A DNA stretch of 20,844 bases from Trebonia sp036276115 (GCA_036276115.1 DATBEM010000239.1:1-20844); one strand, 5' to 3'. Positions 8,277 through 15,958 are shown, counted from the stretch's first letter. Numbers and translations: made by a program. The notes: a model not told the origin generated them from the sequence alone.

Positions 8277-8305
8277 TAGTTGCGCACAGTTGCGCCAGGG
8301 GCGCG

Positions 8306-9178
8306 TCACCAGTTCCGCCCGGGCGGGGCGAGCGCCGCCCAGGGCAGCGTGACCTCGCCGAGCCGCCAGCGCCGCCGGCCGCCGGCGGGGGGCGTGCGCA
8401 GCACCGGCCAGTGGTCCGCCAGCGCGGTGACCGCCGCCAGCCAGCGCTGCCGGGGGCCGAACGCGGAGTAGGGCGCGGCCCGGTCCCAGGCCCGGTCGAA
8501 GTCGCGCAGGAACTGGTGCACCGGCTCGCCCGGGACGTTGCGGTGGATCAGGACCTTGGGGAGCCGCTCGGCCAGGTCCGACGGGCGCCCCAGGGCCGCG
8601 ACCCGGGCCGAGAACGTGATGAGCGCCGCCGGCCCCGCGGCGGCCTCCCCCGCCGCGGGCGCGCTCCCGGCCGGCACAGCCGCGGGCACGGTGACCCAGA
8701 CCGACCGGCGGCCGATCTCGTCGCAGGTGCCCTCGACCAGGACGCCGCCGGGGGCAAGGCCGGCCCGCAGCCGCGCCCAGGCCGCCCAGGCCCGCTCTTC
8801 GGGGTACTGGCGCAGCACGTTGAACGCGCGCACGAGGGCCGGCCGGCGGGCGGCGGGCAGCTCGAACCCGCCCGGCCCGAAGGACAGCCCGGCTAGCGGG
8901 TCCCCGGCCGCCCGGCGGCTGGCCAGGACGCGGCGGGCCGCGGCCACCCGGTCCGGGTCGACCTCCAGCCCGGTCACCTCGGCCGCGGGGGCGACCGCGC
9001 GGACCGCGCGGTACAGCTCCAGCGTGGTGGCCGGCGAGGCCCCGTAGCCGAGGTCGATGACGAGCGGCCGGGGGCCGGCCAGCAGGACGGGCCGCAGCGG
9101 GCCGGTGATCCACCGGTCCGCCCGCCGCAGCCGGCCGGGGGCCGTCGTCCCCCTGGTGATGTCCCCGTCCGGCCGCAC
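8306..9178 (-). CDS. Class I SAM-dependent methyltransferase-like protein
   Basis: Encodes 290 residues from a GTG at 9178, with AAGG seven bases upstream as ribosome binding site. Motif I of the Rossmann methyltransferase fold is VIDLGYGASP (40-49), followed by the acidic end of the second strand in VTGLEVDP (68-75). ALVRAFNVLRQYP and GLAPGGVLVEGTCDEIG fit motifs IV and post-IV. The long insertion with Pro/Ala-rich sequence (about 165-185) and the C-terminal 90 residues are not typical of small methyltransferases and may define the substrate, which cannot be predicted. No signal peptide; cytoplasmic. It is transcribed in the same direction as the large repeat protein downstream, but a promoter-like gap of about 100 bp separates them, so they may be independent. 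Confidence 0.75.
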   Translation of the reverse strand: MRPDGDITRGTTAPGRLRRADRWITGPLRPVLLAGPRPLVIDLGYGASPATTLELYRAVRAVAPAAEVTGLEVDPDRVAAARRVLASRRAAGDPLAGLSFGPGGFELPAARRPALVRAFNVLRQYPEERAWAAWARLRAGLAPGGVLVEGTCDEIGRRSVWVTVPAAVPAGSAPAAGEAAAGPAALITFSARVAALGRPSDLAERLPKVLIHRNVPGEPVHQFLRDFDRAWDRAAPYSAFGPRQRWLAAVTALADHWPVLRTPPAGGRRRWRLGEVTLPWAALAPPGRNW

Positions 9179-9192
9179 CCGGCCACCTTACC

Positions 9193-9211
9193 GGCGCCCT
9201 CGCGAGGCGCC
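9193..9211. promoter_or_regulatory. Inverted repeat before the methyltransferase gene
   Basis: GGCGCC-N7-GGCGCC lies 15-33 bp upstream of the GTG at 9178, in the 173-bp divergent region shared with the TPR gene. The motif is simple and GC-rich, so it could be chance. Confidence 0.25.
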
Positions 9212-9267
9212 CGGCCGCACCGCTGGCGGCACTGCTGACAGCGGTGGCACCGGCGGCGGCAAACCGG

Positions 9268-9322
9268 GGTTTCGCCGGCATTGGGTGCGCTATGGTCTGT
9301 CCCGGGTGAGGGTGGCGAAACC
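9268..9322 (+). promoter_or_regulatory. Candidate promoter with flanking inverted repeat, TPR gene
   Basis: TATGGT (9291-9296) is a plausible -10 for the TPR gene. It is flanked by GGTTTCGCC (9268-9276) and its exact complement GGCGAAACC (9314-9322). No convincing -35 was found. The arms could be operator half-sites on either side of the start point. Confidence 0.3.
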
Positions 9323-9351
9323 GGGTCAGCGTGGATCATGGAAGGGACACC

Positions 9352-11187
9352 GTGTCGGAGGGCGTCGGGGAGGCTCGGACGGAGGCCGAGGGCGAGCTCG
9401 CCCTCGCGCGCGTCGCGCTCGACGGGGGTGACGTCACGCACGCCGCTAGCCACGCGGGGAACGCGATCGCGAGCGATCCGGGCCTGCGGGCGGCGTACGC
9501 GCTGCTGGACGAGATGGCGGCCGGGACGGCCGATGCCGGCGACCTGGTCCCGATGCGGGGGCGGGTCTACATCGGGACCGTCCTCGCGCGGTCCTACCTG
9601 CTGGCCGGCGCGGGCGCCCTGGACGAGGCGTTCGCGCTGCTGTGCCAGGCCGCCGCCACGATCCCGGGCCGGCCGTGGGCGGAGGGCTGGCTGGCCGTGC
9701 CGGGCGGGCCGCCGGTGCCGGACGTCGCCAGCCGCCTCAGCGCCGACCGGGCCGCGCAGGCACTGCAGCACCTGGCGCTATCGCTGACCGACCCGGCCGA
9801 GGAGGAGCTGCGGGAGCCGCTCGCGCCGTTCCTGGACGTGGCGCGGGTCGTCGTCACGCTGAACCAGGAGCGGTCCGACCTCCTCGGGACGCTGTCGGCC
9901 CTCGCCCGGCGGCTGGGCTCCCACGATGAGGCGGTCGCCTGGTGCCAGCGGGCGGAGGAGGCCGACGCCAGCTACGACGCCGCCGTCATGCTCGGGTACG
10001 CGCTGCGCAGCGCGGGCCGGCTGGACGAGATGCACGCGGCCTGGCTGCGCGCCCTGGAGCGGCAGCCCGGCGCGGTGGACCTGCGGACCGACATCGCCGA
10101 GGCGCTCGCCCGGCGGGGGCGGCTGGACGAGGCGATCGCCATGCTGGACGAGGGGCTGGCGATTGACCCGGGCCACGAGAAGGCGTTCCCGGCGGCCTGC
10201 GAGATGCGCTACGCCCGCGACGGGGACATCGCCCACCTGGTGGCGCTGGCGGACTGGTGGCGCGAGCACCCGGAGCACGCGTACGCGGCGGTCATGCTGG
10301 CCAAGGCCTGCCACGGGCGCCGCTGGCTGGGCATGGTGCCGCCGCCGACTGAGGCGATCTCGAACCTGCTGCGGAACATCGCGGCCGACGGGGGCGTGGC
10401 CAAGACCAGCGACACCAGCCTGACGCTGACCCTGTCGGCCCTGGAGGTGCCCAGCGCCATGGCCGCGGCGAAGGCCGCGCTGCGCGGGCTGGACCTGGCG
10501 CAGGACCCGGCCACCCCCGACCCCGACATCCGGGTGCCGCTGGCCGGGGGCCGCTACCGGCTGTGGAGCTACGCCGGGGCCACCGCGGTCCCGGCCGTGC
10601 CCCCGCCGCCGGCCGCGGCCGTGGCCGCGCTGCACGCGGTCGCCGCGGACGGGTACCCGCCGCACCCGGTCGCCGCCTACGACGCGGCCGTGTCGCTGGC
10701 CGGGCTGCCGGTGGCCGAGCTGCTGGGGCTGATGGCGCACGTCCCCCCGCCGCCGCCGGTCCCGTGGTGGCAGCGGATGCACGACGCTTCCCCGGTCTAC
10801 TGGCCGCGCTCGGCCCAGGCGTGGGCGTGCCTGGGGCTGCTGCACCACCAGGCGGACGAGCCGTGGGACGGCTCGGCCCGCCGGGCGGTGCTGGTGGACC
10901 TGCTGCTGGGGGTGGAGGACTGGGCGGCCGACGCGGCGATGAACGCGCTCGTCGTCGCCGCCTGGGCGGCCCCCGCCATCCGGCCCGACGTGGCCGGCCT
11001 GGTCGCCGAGCGGTTCCTGGCGGGCGTGCAGGCCTACCAGCAGCGCGAGGTCACCATCATCGAGCCGATGGCCCACCTGGTCCTGGCCGCCCCGGGCATG
11101 CACGGCGACGTCGCCGCGCTGGCGCGGGACCTGCTCGCCCGCGCCGCCGCCGAGAACGCCGCCGCCGAGGGCCAGGCGCCGGCCTAG
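9352..11187 (+). CDS. TPR-repeat protein
   Basis: Encodes 611 residues from the GTG at 9352, which has GGAAGG six bases upstream; a GTG 21 bp earlier in frame (9331) lacks such a site. The N-terminal half is made of paired helices of the tetratricopeptide type. The clearest run is at about residues 207-275 (AAVMLGYALRSAGRLDEMHA, then DIAEALARRGRLDEAIAMLD with GLAIDPGHEKAF), and a first copy lies near 12-46. Such repeats form a protein-binding superhelix. The C-terminal 200 residues contain a VPWWQRMHDASPVYWP segment and Ala-rich helices without a recognised family. No signal peptide, so probably a cytoplasmic scaffold; the partner is unknown. The stop codon TAG (11185-11187) is interleaved with the stop of the convergent SDR gene. 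Confidence 0.85.
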   Translation: MSEGVGEARTEAEGELALARVALDGGDVTHAASHAGNAIASDPGLRAAYALLDEMAAGTADAGDLVPMRGRVYIGTVLARSYLLAGAGALDEAFALLCQAAATIPGRPWAEGWLAVPGGPPVPDVASRLSADRAAQALQHLALSLTDPAEEELREPLAPFLDVARVVVTLNQERSDLLGTLSALARRLGSHDEAVAWCQRAEEADASYDAAVMLGYALRSAGRLDEMHAAWLRALERQPGAVDLRTDIAEALARRGRLDEAIAMLDEGLAIDPGHEKAFPAACEMRYARDGDIAHLVALADWWREHPEHAYAAVMLAKACHGRRWLGMVPPPTEAISNLLRNIAADGGVAKTSDTSLTLTLSALEVPSAMAAAKAALRGLDLAQDPATPDPDIRVPLAGGRYRLWSYAGATAVPAVPPPPAAAVAALHAVAADGYPPHPVAAYDAAVSLAGLPVAELLGLMAHVPPPPPVPWWQRMHDASPVYWPRSAQAWACLGLLHHQADEPWDGSARRAVLVDLLLGVEDWAADAAMNALVVAAWAAPAIRPDVAGLVAERFLAGVQAYQQREVTIIEPMAHLVLAAPGMHGDVAALARDLLARAAAENAAAEGQAPA

Positions 11188-11984
11188 CCCACGGCCGGGG
11201 CCGGGCCCGCCACCACGGCGACGCCGACGCGGCCGCCGTCGACGTCGATGATGGTGCCGTGGACGAAGGCGGCCTCGTCGGAGGCGAGGTACACGGCCGC
11301 CGCGGCGATCGCGTCCGGGTGCCCGGCCTGCCCGGCCGGGGTGCCGCGCATGTACACGGCCCCGGGGTAGTCGCCGTCCGCCGACCACGCGGGCGGCGCG
11401 ATCACGCCGGGCGAGATGCCGTTGACGCGGACGCCGCGCGGGCCGAACTCGGCCGCCCACGCGCGGGTCAGCGTCTCCAGGGCGCCCTTGGTCGAGCCGT
11501 ACAGCGCGCTGATGCCGATGCCGAGCCGCGCGATCCACGACCCGAGGTTGATGATCGCCCCGCCGCCGACGCTGGCCATCTGGGGCGCGATGGCCTGGGT
11601 GAGGAAGAACGGGGCCTTGACGTTGACGGCGTAGACCCGGTCGAAGGTGCCCTCGTCCACCGTGGGGGTCGTGTTGGGCGGGAAGATCCCGGCGTTGTTG
11701 ACGAGGATGTCGATCCGGCCGCCGAGCAGCGCGGTCGCGTCGGCCGCGAGCTGCCAACTGGCGGCCGGGGACCCGTCGAGGCCGGCCCGGGCGAAGTCGG
11801 CCGCGCCGCCGCCCGCGCGGATCGCGGCGACCGCCGCCGCCCCGCGCCCGGCGTCGCGGCCGGTCACGACCACGTGGGCGCCCGCGGCCGCGAACGCCTG
11901 CGCGATCGCCTGCCCGATGTTGCTGGTGGATCCCGTCACGAGGGCCGTCTTCCCGGCCAGGCGGGTGCTCTCAGGCTGTGTCAT
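11184..11984 (-). CDS. SDR family NAD(P)-dependent oxidoreductase
   Basis: Encodes 266 residues from the ATG at 11984. Classical short-chain dehydrogenase/reductase features are all present: cofactor loop TGSTSNIG (17-24, the usual TGxxxGIG with Asn for the second Gly), NNAG (96-99), catalytic Ser149, and Tyr162-x-x-x-Lys166 within LYGSTKGALETL. SPGVI (191-195) and the C-terminal IDVDGG also match. GRD after the second strand (TGRD, 41-44) suggests NADP(H) preference. The substrate is unknown. It lies 63 bp downstream of a TetR gene on the same strand and has its own promoter, overlapped by the same palindrome that precedes the TetR gene, so it is probably repressed by that protein and induced by its ligand. 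Confidence 0.92.
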   Translation of the reverse strand: MTQPESTRLAGKTALVTGSTSNIGQAIAQAFAAAGAHVVVTGRDAGRGAAAVAAIRAGGGAADFARAGLDGSPAASWQLAADATALLGGRIDILVNNAGIFPPNTTPTVDEGTFDRVYAVNVKAPFFLTQAIAPQMASVGGGAIINLGSWIARLGIGISALYGSTKGALETLTRAWAAEFGPRGVRVNGISPGVIAPPAWSADGDYPGAVYMRGTPAGQAGHPDAIAAAAVYLASDEAAFVHGTIIDVDGGRVGVAVVAGPAPAVG

Positions 11985-11991
11985 GGAGCCG

Positions 11992-12020
11992 AGCCTAAGG
12001 ACCAGATTTTGGACCCGCAA
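11992..12020 (-). promoter_or_regulatory. Candidate promoter of the SDR gene
   Basis: On the minus strand TTGCGG (12020-12015) and TAGGCT (11997-11992) have a 17-nt spacer, and the -10 ends 7 nt before the ATG, so transcription probably starts at or next to the start codon. The -35 box lies in the middle of the palindromic operator at 12006-12029. Confidence 0.55.
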
Positions 12021-12029
12021 GTCCAGAAT
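12006..12029. promoter_or_regulatory. TetR-type operator, SDR promoter
   Basis: An imperfect 24-bp palindrome with core TGGACCCGCAAGTCCA (12010-12025). The half-sites TGGAC and GTCCA are identical to those upstream of the TetR gene (12650-12665), with the same 6-bp spacing. The outer ATT/AAT arms extend the symmetry. Confidence 0.7.
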
Positions 12030-12047
12030 CGCGGGCGTGCCCGGCCG

Positions 12048-12629
12048 TCAGGAACCGCGCAGGTAGCCGATCAGCGCGTCGAGCGTCGCCTCGAGGTGGG
12101 CGGTGCTGCCGGTGGAGCGCTGGACCACGACGCCGCCCTGGATGCCGGCCACGAACGCGGCCGCGGCCTGGCCGGCGTCGAGCGCGGGGCGCACCTGCCC
12201 GGACGCCTGCATGTCCTCGATGCCCGCGCGCACGTGAGCCTGCCACTGGTGCAGCAGGCGGGCGATGACCGCCTCCGCCCCCGGGGTGGCGACCTGGGAC
12301 ATCAGCGCGTTGAGGGGGCAGCTGCGGCCTTGCGCCCGGTAACGGGCCACGACGGCGTCGCGCCACCGCTCCCAGGCGGCCCACGAGGTGAGCGCCCCCA
12401 GGTGCGGCTGCTGGTCGGCCAGGACCCGCGCGGACTCGTGCTCGGCCACGGCCAGCAGCAGCTCCTCCTTCCCGCCGGGGAAGTAGTGGAAGATCTGCCC
12501 CTTGCTCGTCCCGCTGATCGCCCGGATCTCGTCCAGCGTCACCTCGCCGTCACCGCAGCCGAGCAGGTACCCGCTCGCGCCCTCGATGATCCGCTGCCGC
12601 GTCGCTTGCCCCTTGGCCGTCAGCCCCAT
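12048..12629 (-). CDS. TetR/AcrR family transcriptional regulator
   Basis: Encodes 193 residues, the standard length. The N-terminal DNA-binding domain has helix 1 RQRIIEGASGYLL and a helix-turn-helix at about 31-51 (LDEIRAISGTSKGQIFHYF), followed by PGGKEELLLAV, all typical of the family. The C-terminal domain (about 60-193) would dimerise and bind a small ligand; it contains one Cys in GRSCPLNAL, as in many regulators paired with SDR or alkene-type reductase genes. A perfect palindrome 21 bp upstream of the ATG and a near copy before the SDR gene suggest autoregulation and control of that gene. The ligand cannot be predicted. Confidence 0.93.
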   Translation of the reverse strand: MGLTAKGQATRQRIIEGASGYLLGCGDGEVTLDEIRAISGTSKGQIFHYFPGGKEELLLAVAEHESARVLADQQPHLGALTSWAAWERWRDAVVARYRAQGRSCPLNALMSQVATPGAEAVIARLLHQWQAHVRAGIEDMQASGQVRPALDAGQAAAAFVAGIQGGVVVQRSTGSTAHLEATLDALIGYLRGS

Positions 12630-12635
12630 GCCCGC

Positions 12636-12666
12636 ACGCTACCCGGTGCTGGACCGCGCGGTCCAA
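12636..12666 (-). promoter_or_regulatory. Candidate promoter of the TetR gene
   Basis: On the minus strand TTGGAC (12666-12661) and TAGCGT (12641-12636) are 19 nt apart, and the -10 ends 6 nt before the ATG, so the transcript may be leaderless. The -35 overlaps the operator palindrome. Confidence 0.5.
12650..12665. promoter_or_regulatory. TetR-type operator, autoregulatory site
   Basis: TGGACCGCGCGGTCCA is a perfect 16-bp palindrome covering the -35 region of the TetR gene. It shares TGGAC-N6-GTCCA with the site before the SDR gene. Confidence 0.75.
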
Positions 12667-12689
12667 TTATCGTCCGGGGCCGGGGCGGG

Positions 12690-14405
12690 TCAGCCGGTCG
12701 GGCTGGTGCAGGTGACCGACAGCGGCAGGGAGCTGCTGGCGCCGCCGGGGGTGGTCACCGAGAGCGTCTCGGTGCCGGACCATGTCGTCGACGGGGCGGC
12801 CACGGTGTTGCTCACGGTGATGGAGCCGCCGGCCTGGATGGCCTGGGTGCCGGAGCCCCCGCTGGCCCCGGACCACTGGTAGGTCACGGTTACGGCCTGG
12901 CCGGAGCTGATGGTGCCGGTGATCGTGAACGTCGGCGGCTGGGTCCCGCAGGTGACCACGTCGCCGGCCGGCGGGGCGCTGGCCAGGGCGACGCTCACGG
13001 TGGCGGCGGGGGGCGCGCTGCTCGCCGGGGGCTTGGCGCTGGGCGGGGCGCTGCTGGCCGGGCCCTTGGGCGGCCGCGTGCTGGCGGGGGGCGAGGCACT
13101 GGCGGGCGGCGGCGCGGTGGCGGGCGCGGTGGTCGTCGGGGTCATGGTCGCGGTGGGGGGCGCGCTCGGGGTGGCGGTGGCCGACGGGGTCGGCGAGGGC
13201 GTGGCCGTCGCCGGCGCGGACGCAGGCCCGGAGGGGCTCGCGCCGTCGCCGCCGGAGGTGCCGGCCAGGGTCCCGGGGGTGTCCGTCGCCACGGTGCCCG
13301 AGGACGCCGTGACCGAGTGGGCCGGGCGGCCCGCCGTCAGCACGTAGGCGGTCCCGCCGATCGCGGCCACCGCGACGATGCTGGCGGCCGTCGCCGCGCC
13401 GACCGCCCGGCCGCCGTGCGGGCCCAGGAACCGGGGGCCGCCGGCCCCGCCGCGCAGGCCGTGCAGCAGGGTCCCGAGGACGCCGCTGCCGCCGGCGCTG
13501 CTGGCGGCCGCGGCGGCGCCCGCCCCGGCCGCGATCCCGGCCCCGGCCACCAGCGCGAGCAGGGCGGCGACACGGCGGGCGAGCTGCTGGCGCCCGCGGT
13601 GCTCCCAGTCCGGGCCGTAGGCGCCCTCGGCGACCCAGTCGAGCTCGGCGATGAACGCCATCGCGTTGGCGGGGCGGTCACGGGGGTCCTTGGCCATGCC
13701 GCGCACGATGATGCGCTGCACCGGCTCGGCCACCTGCAGCAGCGGCACCTCGCCGGTCCCGTGGGCGGTGGCGAGCTCGCCCATCCGCCCGGAGAACGGC
13801 GTCGCGGCGGTCAGGCACTCGAAGAACACCGCCGAGGCGGCGTAGATGTCGCTCGCCGGGCTGGCCGGGCCGCCCGTCCACTGCTCGGGCGCCATGTACA
13901 GCGGGGTGCCCGCCGCGGGGGCGTTCTTGCCCGACCGGACCGCCACCCCGAAGTCGGCCAGCTTGCTCGTGCCGTCGCCGTCGACCAGGACGTTCTCGGG
14001 CTTGTAGTCACGGTGGACGATGCCGAGGGAGTGCGCGGCCGCCAGGCCGGCCAGCGAGCCCTTGAGCACCGACAGCGCCCCTTCGGGGGTGGTCGCGCCC
14101 TGCTCGGTGATCATCTGGTGCAGCGAGACGCCCTCGACCAGCTCCATGACGATCGCCGCGCCCTGCCCGGGCGCCTCCACGTAGTCGTAGATCCCGACGA
14201 TCTCGGGCACGTCCAGGGACCGCAGCAGCTCCGCCTCGGACCGGAACGCGTCGAGGAAGGCCGTGTCGCGGTACAGCCGCGGCGACAGGTACTTGACCGC
14301 CACCGGCGTGCCGCTTCCCTCGTGGATCGCGGCCACCACCCGCCCGGTGGCCCCCTGGCCCAGCTGGCGGCGTTCCTCGTACCCCGGTACCACCCATGCG
14401 CTCAC
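12690..14405 (-). CDS. Transmembrane Ser/Thr protein kinase with extracellular Ig-like domain
   Basis: Encodes 571 residues from a GTG at 14405 with GGGGAG about 6 nt upstream. Kinase domain about 9-258: glycine loop LGQGATGR (15-22), Lys38 in VAVK, Glu57, catalytic loop HRDYKPENVL (131-140), DFG (151-153) and APE (172-174). The HRD arginine suggests control by activation-loop phosphorylation; Tyr replaces the more usual Leu after HRD. Two hydrophobic stretches follow (about 278-302 and 337-358), then about 120 residues of Pro/Ser/Thr/Ala linker, and an 85-residue beta-rich domain with two cysteines (VTCGTQPP and LSVTCTSP), probably Ig-like and outside the cell. There are no PASTA repeats. 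With two hydrophobic stretches, the side of the C-terminus depends on whether both cross the membrane; an outside location is inferred from the linker and cysteines. It is divergent from the CipC-like gene. Confidence 0.92.
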   Translation of the reverse strand: MSAWVVPGYEERRQLGQGATGRVVAAIHEGSGTPVAVKYLSPRLYRDTAFLDAFRSEAELLRSLDVPEIVGIYDYVEAPGQGAAIVMELVEGVSLHQMITEQGATTPEGALSVLKGSLAGLAAAHSLGIVHRDYKPENVLVDGDGTSKLADFGVAVRSGKNAPAAGTPLYMAPEQWTGGPASPASDIYAASAVFFECLTAATPFSGRMGELATAHGTGEVPLLQVAEPVQRIIVRGMAKDPRDRPANAMAFIAELDWVAEGAYGPDWEHRGRQQLARRVAALLALVAGAGIAAGAGAAAAASSAGGSGVLGTLLHGLRGGAGGPRFLGPHGGRAVGAATAASIVAVAAIGGTAYVLTAGRPAHSVTASSGTVATDTPGTLAGTSGGDGASPSGPASAPATATPSPTPSATATPSAPPTATMTPTTTAPATAPPPASASPPASTRPPKGPASSAPPSAKPPASSAPPAATVSVALASAPPAGDVVTCGTQPPTFTITGTISSGQAVTVTYQWSGASGGSGTQAIQAGGSITVSNTVAAPSTTWSGTETLSVTTPGGASSSLPLSVTCTSPTG

Positions 14406-14565
14406 GCCGAACTCCCCATCCTGAACACAACTCAGCCGAGCAAAGCACAGCCGCCCTGAACAGGTGGCGCGGATGTCATAATTTCTGGCCTTTCTTGCTA
14501 ACTTGGGCGCGCGCCGTCCCCGGGAGCGCGCTGGCTTCGTCGTCGGGCCCGCCCGGCTGGCCGGC

Positions 14566-14571
14566 TAAGTT
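14566..14571 (+). promoter_or_regulatory. Candidate -10 box, CipC-like gene
   Basis: TAAGTT (TANNNT) ends 8 nt before the ATG at 14580, suggesting a leaderless transcript. GCGGTG in between could instead be a weak ribosome binding site. An A/T-rich patch (about 14475-14500) in the 174-bp divergent region could carry the kinase promoter. Confidence 0.35.
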
Positions 14572-14579
14572 GCGGTGAC

Positions 14580-14909
14580 ATGGGATTCTTTGACATGTTC
14601 GGTGCCCGGGACGCCTTCGACCGGGTCAACGACGACAACCACCCGCGGCACCAGGTCACGCATGAGCTGATCGCGGGGGCGGCCGGCTTTGAGGCCATGC
14701 GGATGTGGGAGCACCACCGCGAGAACGAGGGCTACACCGAGCACCACGAGCTGGCCAAGGAGCTGCTGGCGGGGTTCGTCACGGCCGAGGTCGAGAAGCA
14801 CTTCGAGCGCGGCCACTACAACCACCTCAACCGCGAGGAAGCACAGCTCCAGGCCCAGCGGCAGGCGGAGCACCTCTACGACCAGCAGTACGGCCAGCAG
14901 CGGTACTGA
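14580..14909 (+). CDS. CipC-like small protein (DUF3759)
   Basis: Encodes 109 residues. The start MGFFDMFGARDAFDRV and the core VTHELIAGAAGFEAM (26-40), followed by EHHELAKELLAGFVTAEVEK, match the DUF3759 family, first known from the fungal concanamycin-induced protein CipC and also found in bacteria (family recalled, not searched). The protein is small, soluble and helical, with no signal peptide or catalytic motif. The C-terminal tail is rich in Gln, Tyr and His (EHLYDQQYGQQRY). Its function is unknown; fungal members are induced by drugs and other stresses, so a stress role is only a guess. It is divergent from the kinase gene and could share regulation with it. Confidence 0.75.
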   Translation: MGFFDMFGARDAFDRVNDDNHPRHQVTHELIAGAAGFEAMRMWEHHRENEGYTEHHELAKELLAGFVTAEVEKHFERGHYNHLNREEAQLQAQRQAEHLYDQQYGQQRY

Positions 14910-14968
14910 CCCTTCTGGGGCCGCGACCGCGCGGGCCGCGTTCGCGCGGGCGGCCGGGGCGGAACTGA

Positions 14969-14974
14969 TATGGT
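14969..14974 (+). promoter_or_regulatory. Extended -10 box, cyclophilin gene
   Basis: TGATATGGT contains an extended -10 (TGN plus TATGGT). It ends 7 nt before the GTG at 14982, so the mRNA would begin at that codon. The ATG at 14970 lies inside the -10 and would not be transcribed, which decides the start. Confidence 0.5.
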
Positions 14975-14981
14975 CCCGGTC

Positions 14982-15785
14982 GTGCCTACGCTGACCCGGA
15001 TCATGCTGACCGCCCCGGCGGCGCTCCTCGCCCTCGCGGTCGCCGGCTGCTCAAGCAGTAGCAGCCAGCCGGCCGCCGCCCCGGCGACCACCCCCGCGAG
15101 CTCATCGGCGGCCGCGATCACGCCGGCCGGCAGCCCCTCGGCCAGCAGCCCCTCGGCCTCCAGTGCGCCGGCCGGGGCGGCGGGGACCGCGACCTGCACC
15201 TACACCCCGACCGGGGGCGGCTCGGTGTCGCTGCCGCCCTCGACGGCCGACCCGGCCGCCACGTACTCGGCGGTGCTGCACACCAGCGCGGGCGACATCG
15301 GGATCAGCCTGCGCGGCGCGAAGGCGCCCTGCACGGTCAACTCGTTCGTGCACCTGGCCCAGGCCGGGTTCTGGGCGGGCACCCAGTGCCACCGCCTGTC
15401 GACCGACGGCGGGCTGTTCATGCTCCAGTGCGGGGACCCGACGGCGAAGGCGAGCGCGGCGCTGTCGTGCGACAGCCAGACCATCGGCACCGGGACCCCG
15501 GGCTACTCGTTCGCCGACGAGAACCTCGCCGGGGCAACCTACCCGGCCGGGACGGTCGCGATGGCCAACGCCGGGCCGAACACCAACGGCAGCCAGTTCT
15601 TCCTCGTCTTCCAGGACACCCAGCTGCCGGCGTCCTACACGCCGTTCGGCACGATCTCGGCCGCGGGCCTGTCGGTGCTGCGGAAGGTCGCCGCGGCCGG
15701 CACCTCCTGCACGTTCGCCGAGGCGGGCGGCGGCGTCCCCAAGGACAAGGTCGCCATCACGTCGGTGACCGTCACTAAGGGCTGA
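14982..15785 (+). CDS. Cyclophilin-type peptidyl-prolyl cis-trans isomerase, lipoprotein
   Basis: Encodes 267 residues from GTG 14982 (ATG 14970 would add four residues but overlaps the predicted -10 box). The signal sequence ends in the lipobox V-A-G-C (Cys23), placing the enzyme on the outer face of the membrane. A Ser/Ala/Pro linker runs to about 70. The cyclophilin domain (about 95-265) has the catalytic Arg (CHRLS, R138), Phe146 and Gln149 in LFMLQCGDP, AMANAGPNTNGSQFF (193-207) and PFGTI. Where human CypA has His126 the sequence has Tyr219 (ASYTPFG), and the CypA Trp121 position is not Trp, so cyclosporin binding is expected to be weak; bacterial cyclophilins often show such changes. 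It probably helps fold exported proteins. Several extra Cys residues (72, 117, 136, 150, 163, 243) might form disulphides. Confidence 0.92.
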   Translation: MPTLTRIMLTAPAALLALAVAGCSSSSSQPAAAPATTPASSSAAAITPAGSPSASSPSASSAPAGAAGTATCTYTPTGGGSVSLPPSTADPAATYSAVLHTSAGDIGISLRGAKAPCTVNSFVHLAQAGFWAGTQCHRLSTDGGLFMLQCGDPTAKASAALSCDSQTIGTGTPGYSFADENLAGATYPAGTVAMANAGPNTNGSQFFLVFQDTQLPASYTPFGTISAAGLSVLRKVAAAGTSCTFAEAGGGVPKDKVAITSVTVTKG

Positions 15786-15805
15786 CCGCCGGTCCTGCCG
15801 GCCGC

Positions 15806-15831
15806 CCGGGGCGAGCGCTTCGGCTGCCCGG
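15806..15831. terminator. Weak hairpin between convergent genes
   Basis: CCGGG (15806-15810) and CCCGG (15827-15831) with an inner AGC/GCT pairing form an imperfect stem between the cyclophilin gene and the convergent DUF397 gene. The rest of the 173-bp gap (15786-15958) shows no gene. Confidence 0.3.
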
Positions 15832-15958
15832 CGCCAGCGCCTCTTGCTGTTATCAGATGCAAGGAGGGCAGGTGCCCGCCCCGGGGACGGCGAGCCGGGA
15901 CGAGCACCTGCGTCCTTCCACGGGCGGCGAGGTCATCGCGCGCCCGCGCTCTTGCCCC

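Noticed and set aside
10563..14459. A 1298-codon plus-strand open frame across the SDR, TetR and kinase genes
   Set aside because: It covers four well-supported genes in the wrong frame or strand, and its product is Arg/Gly-rich without domains; high GC simply removes stop codons.
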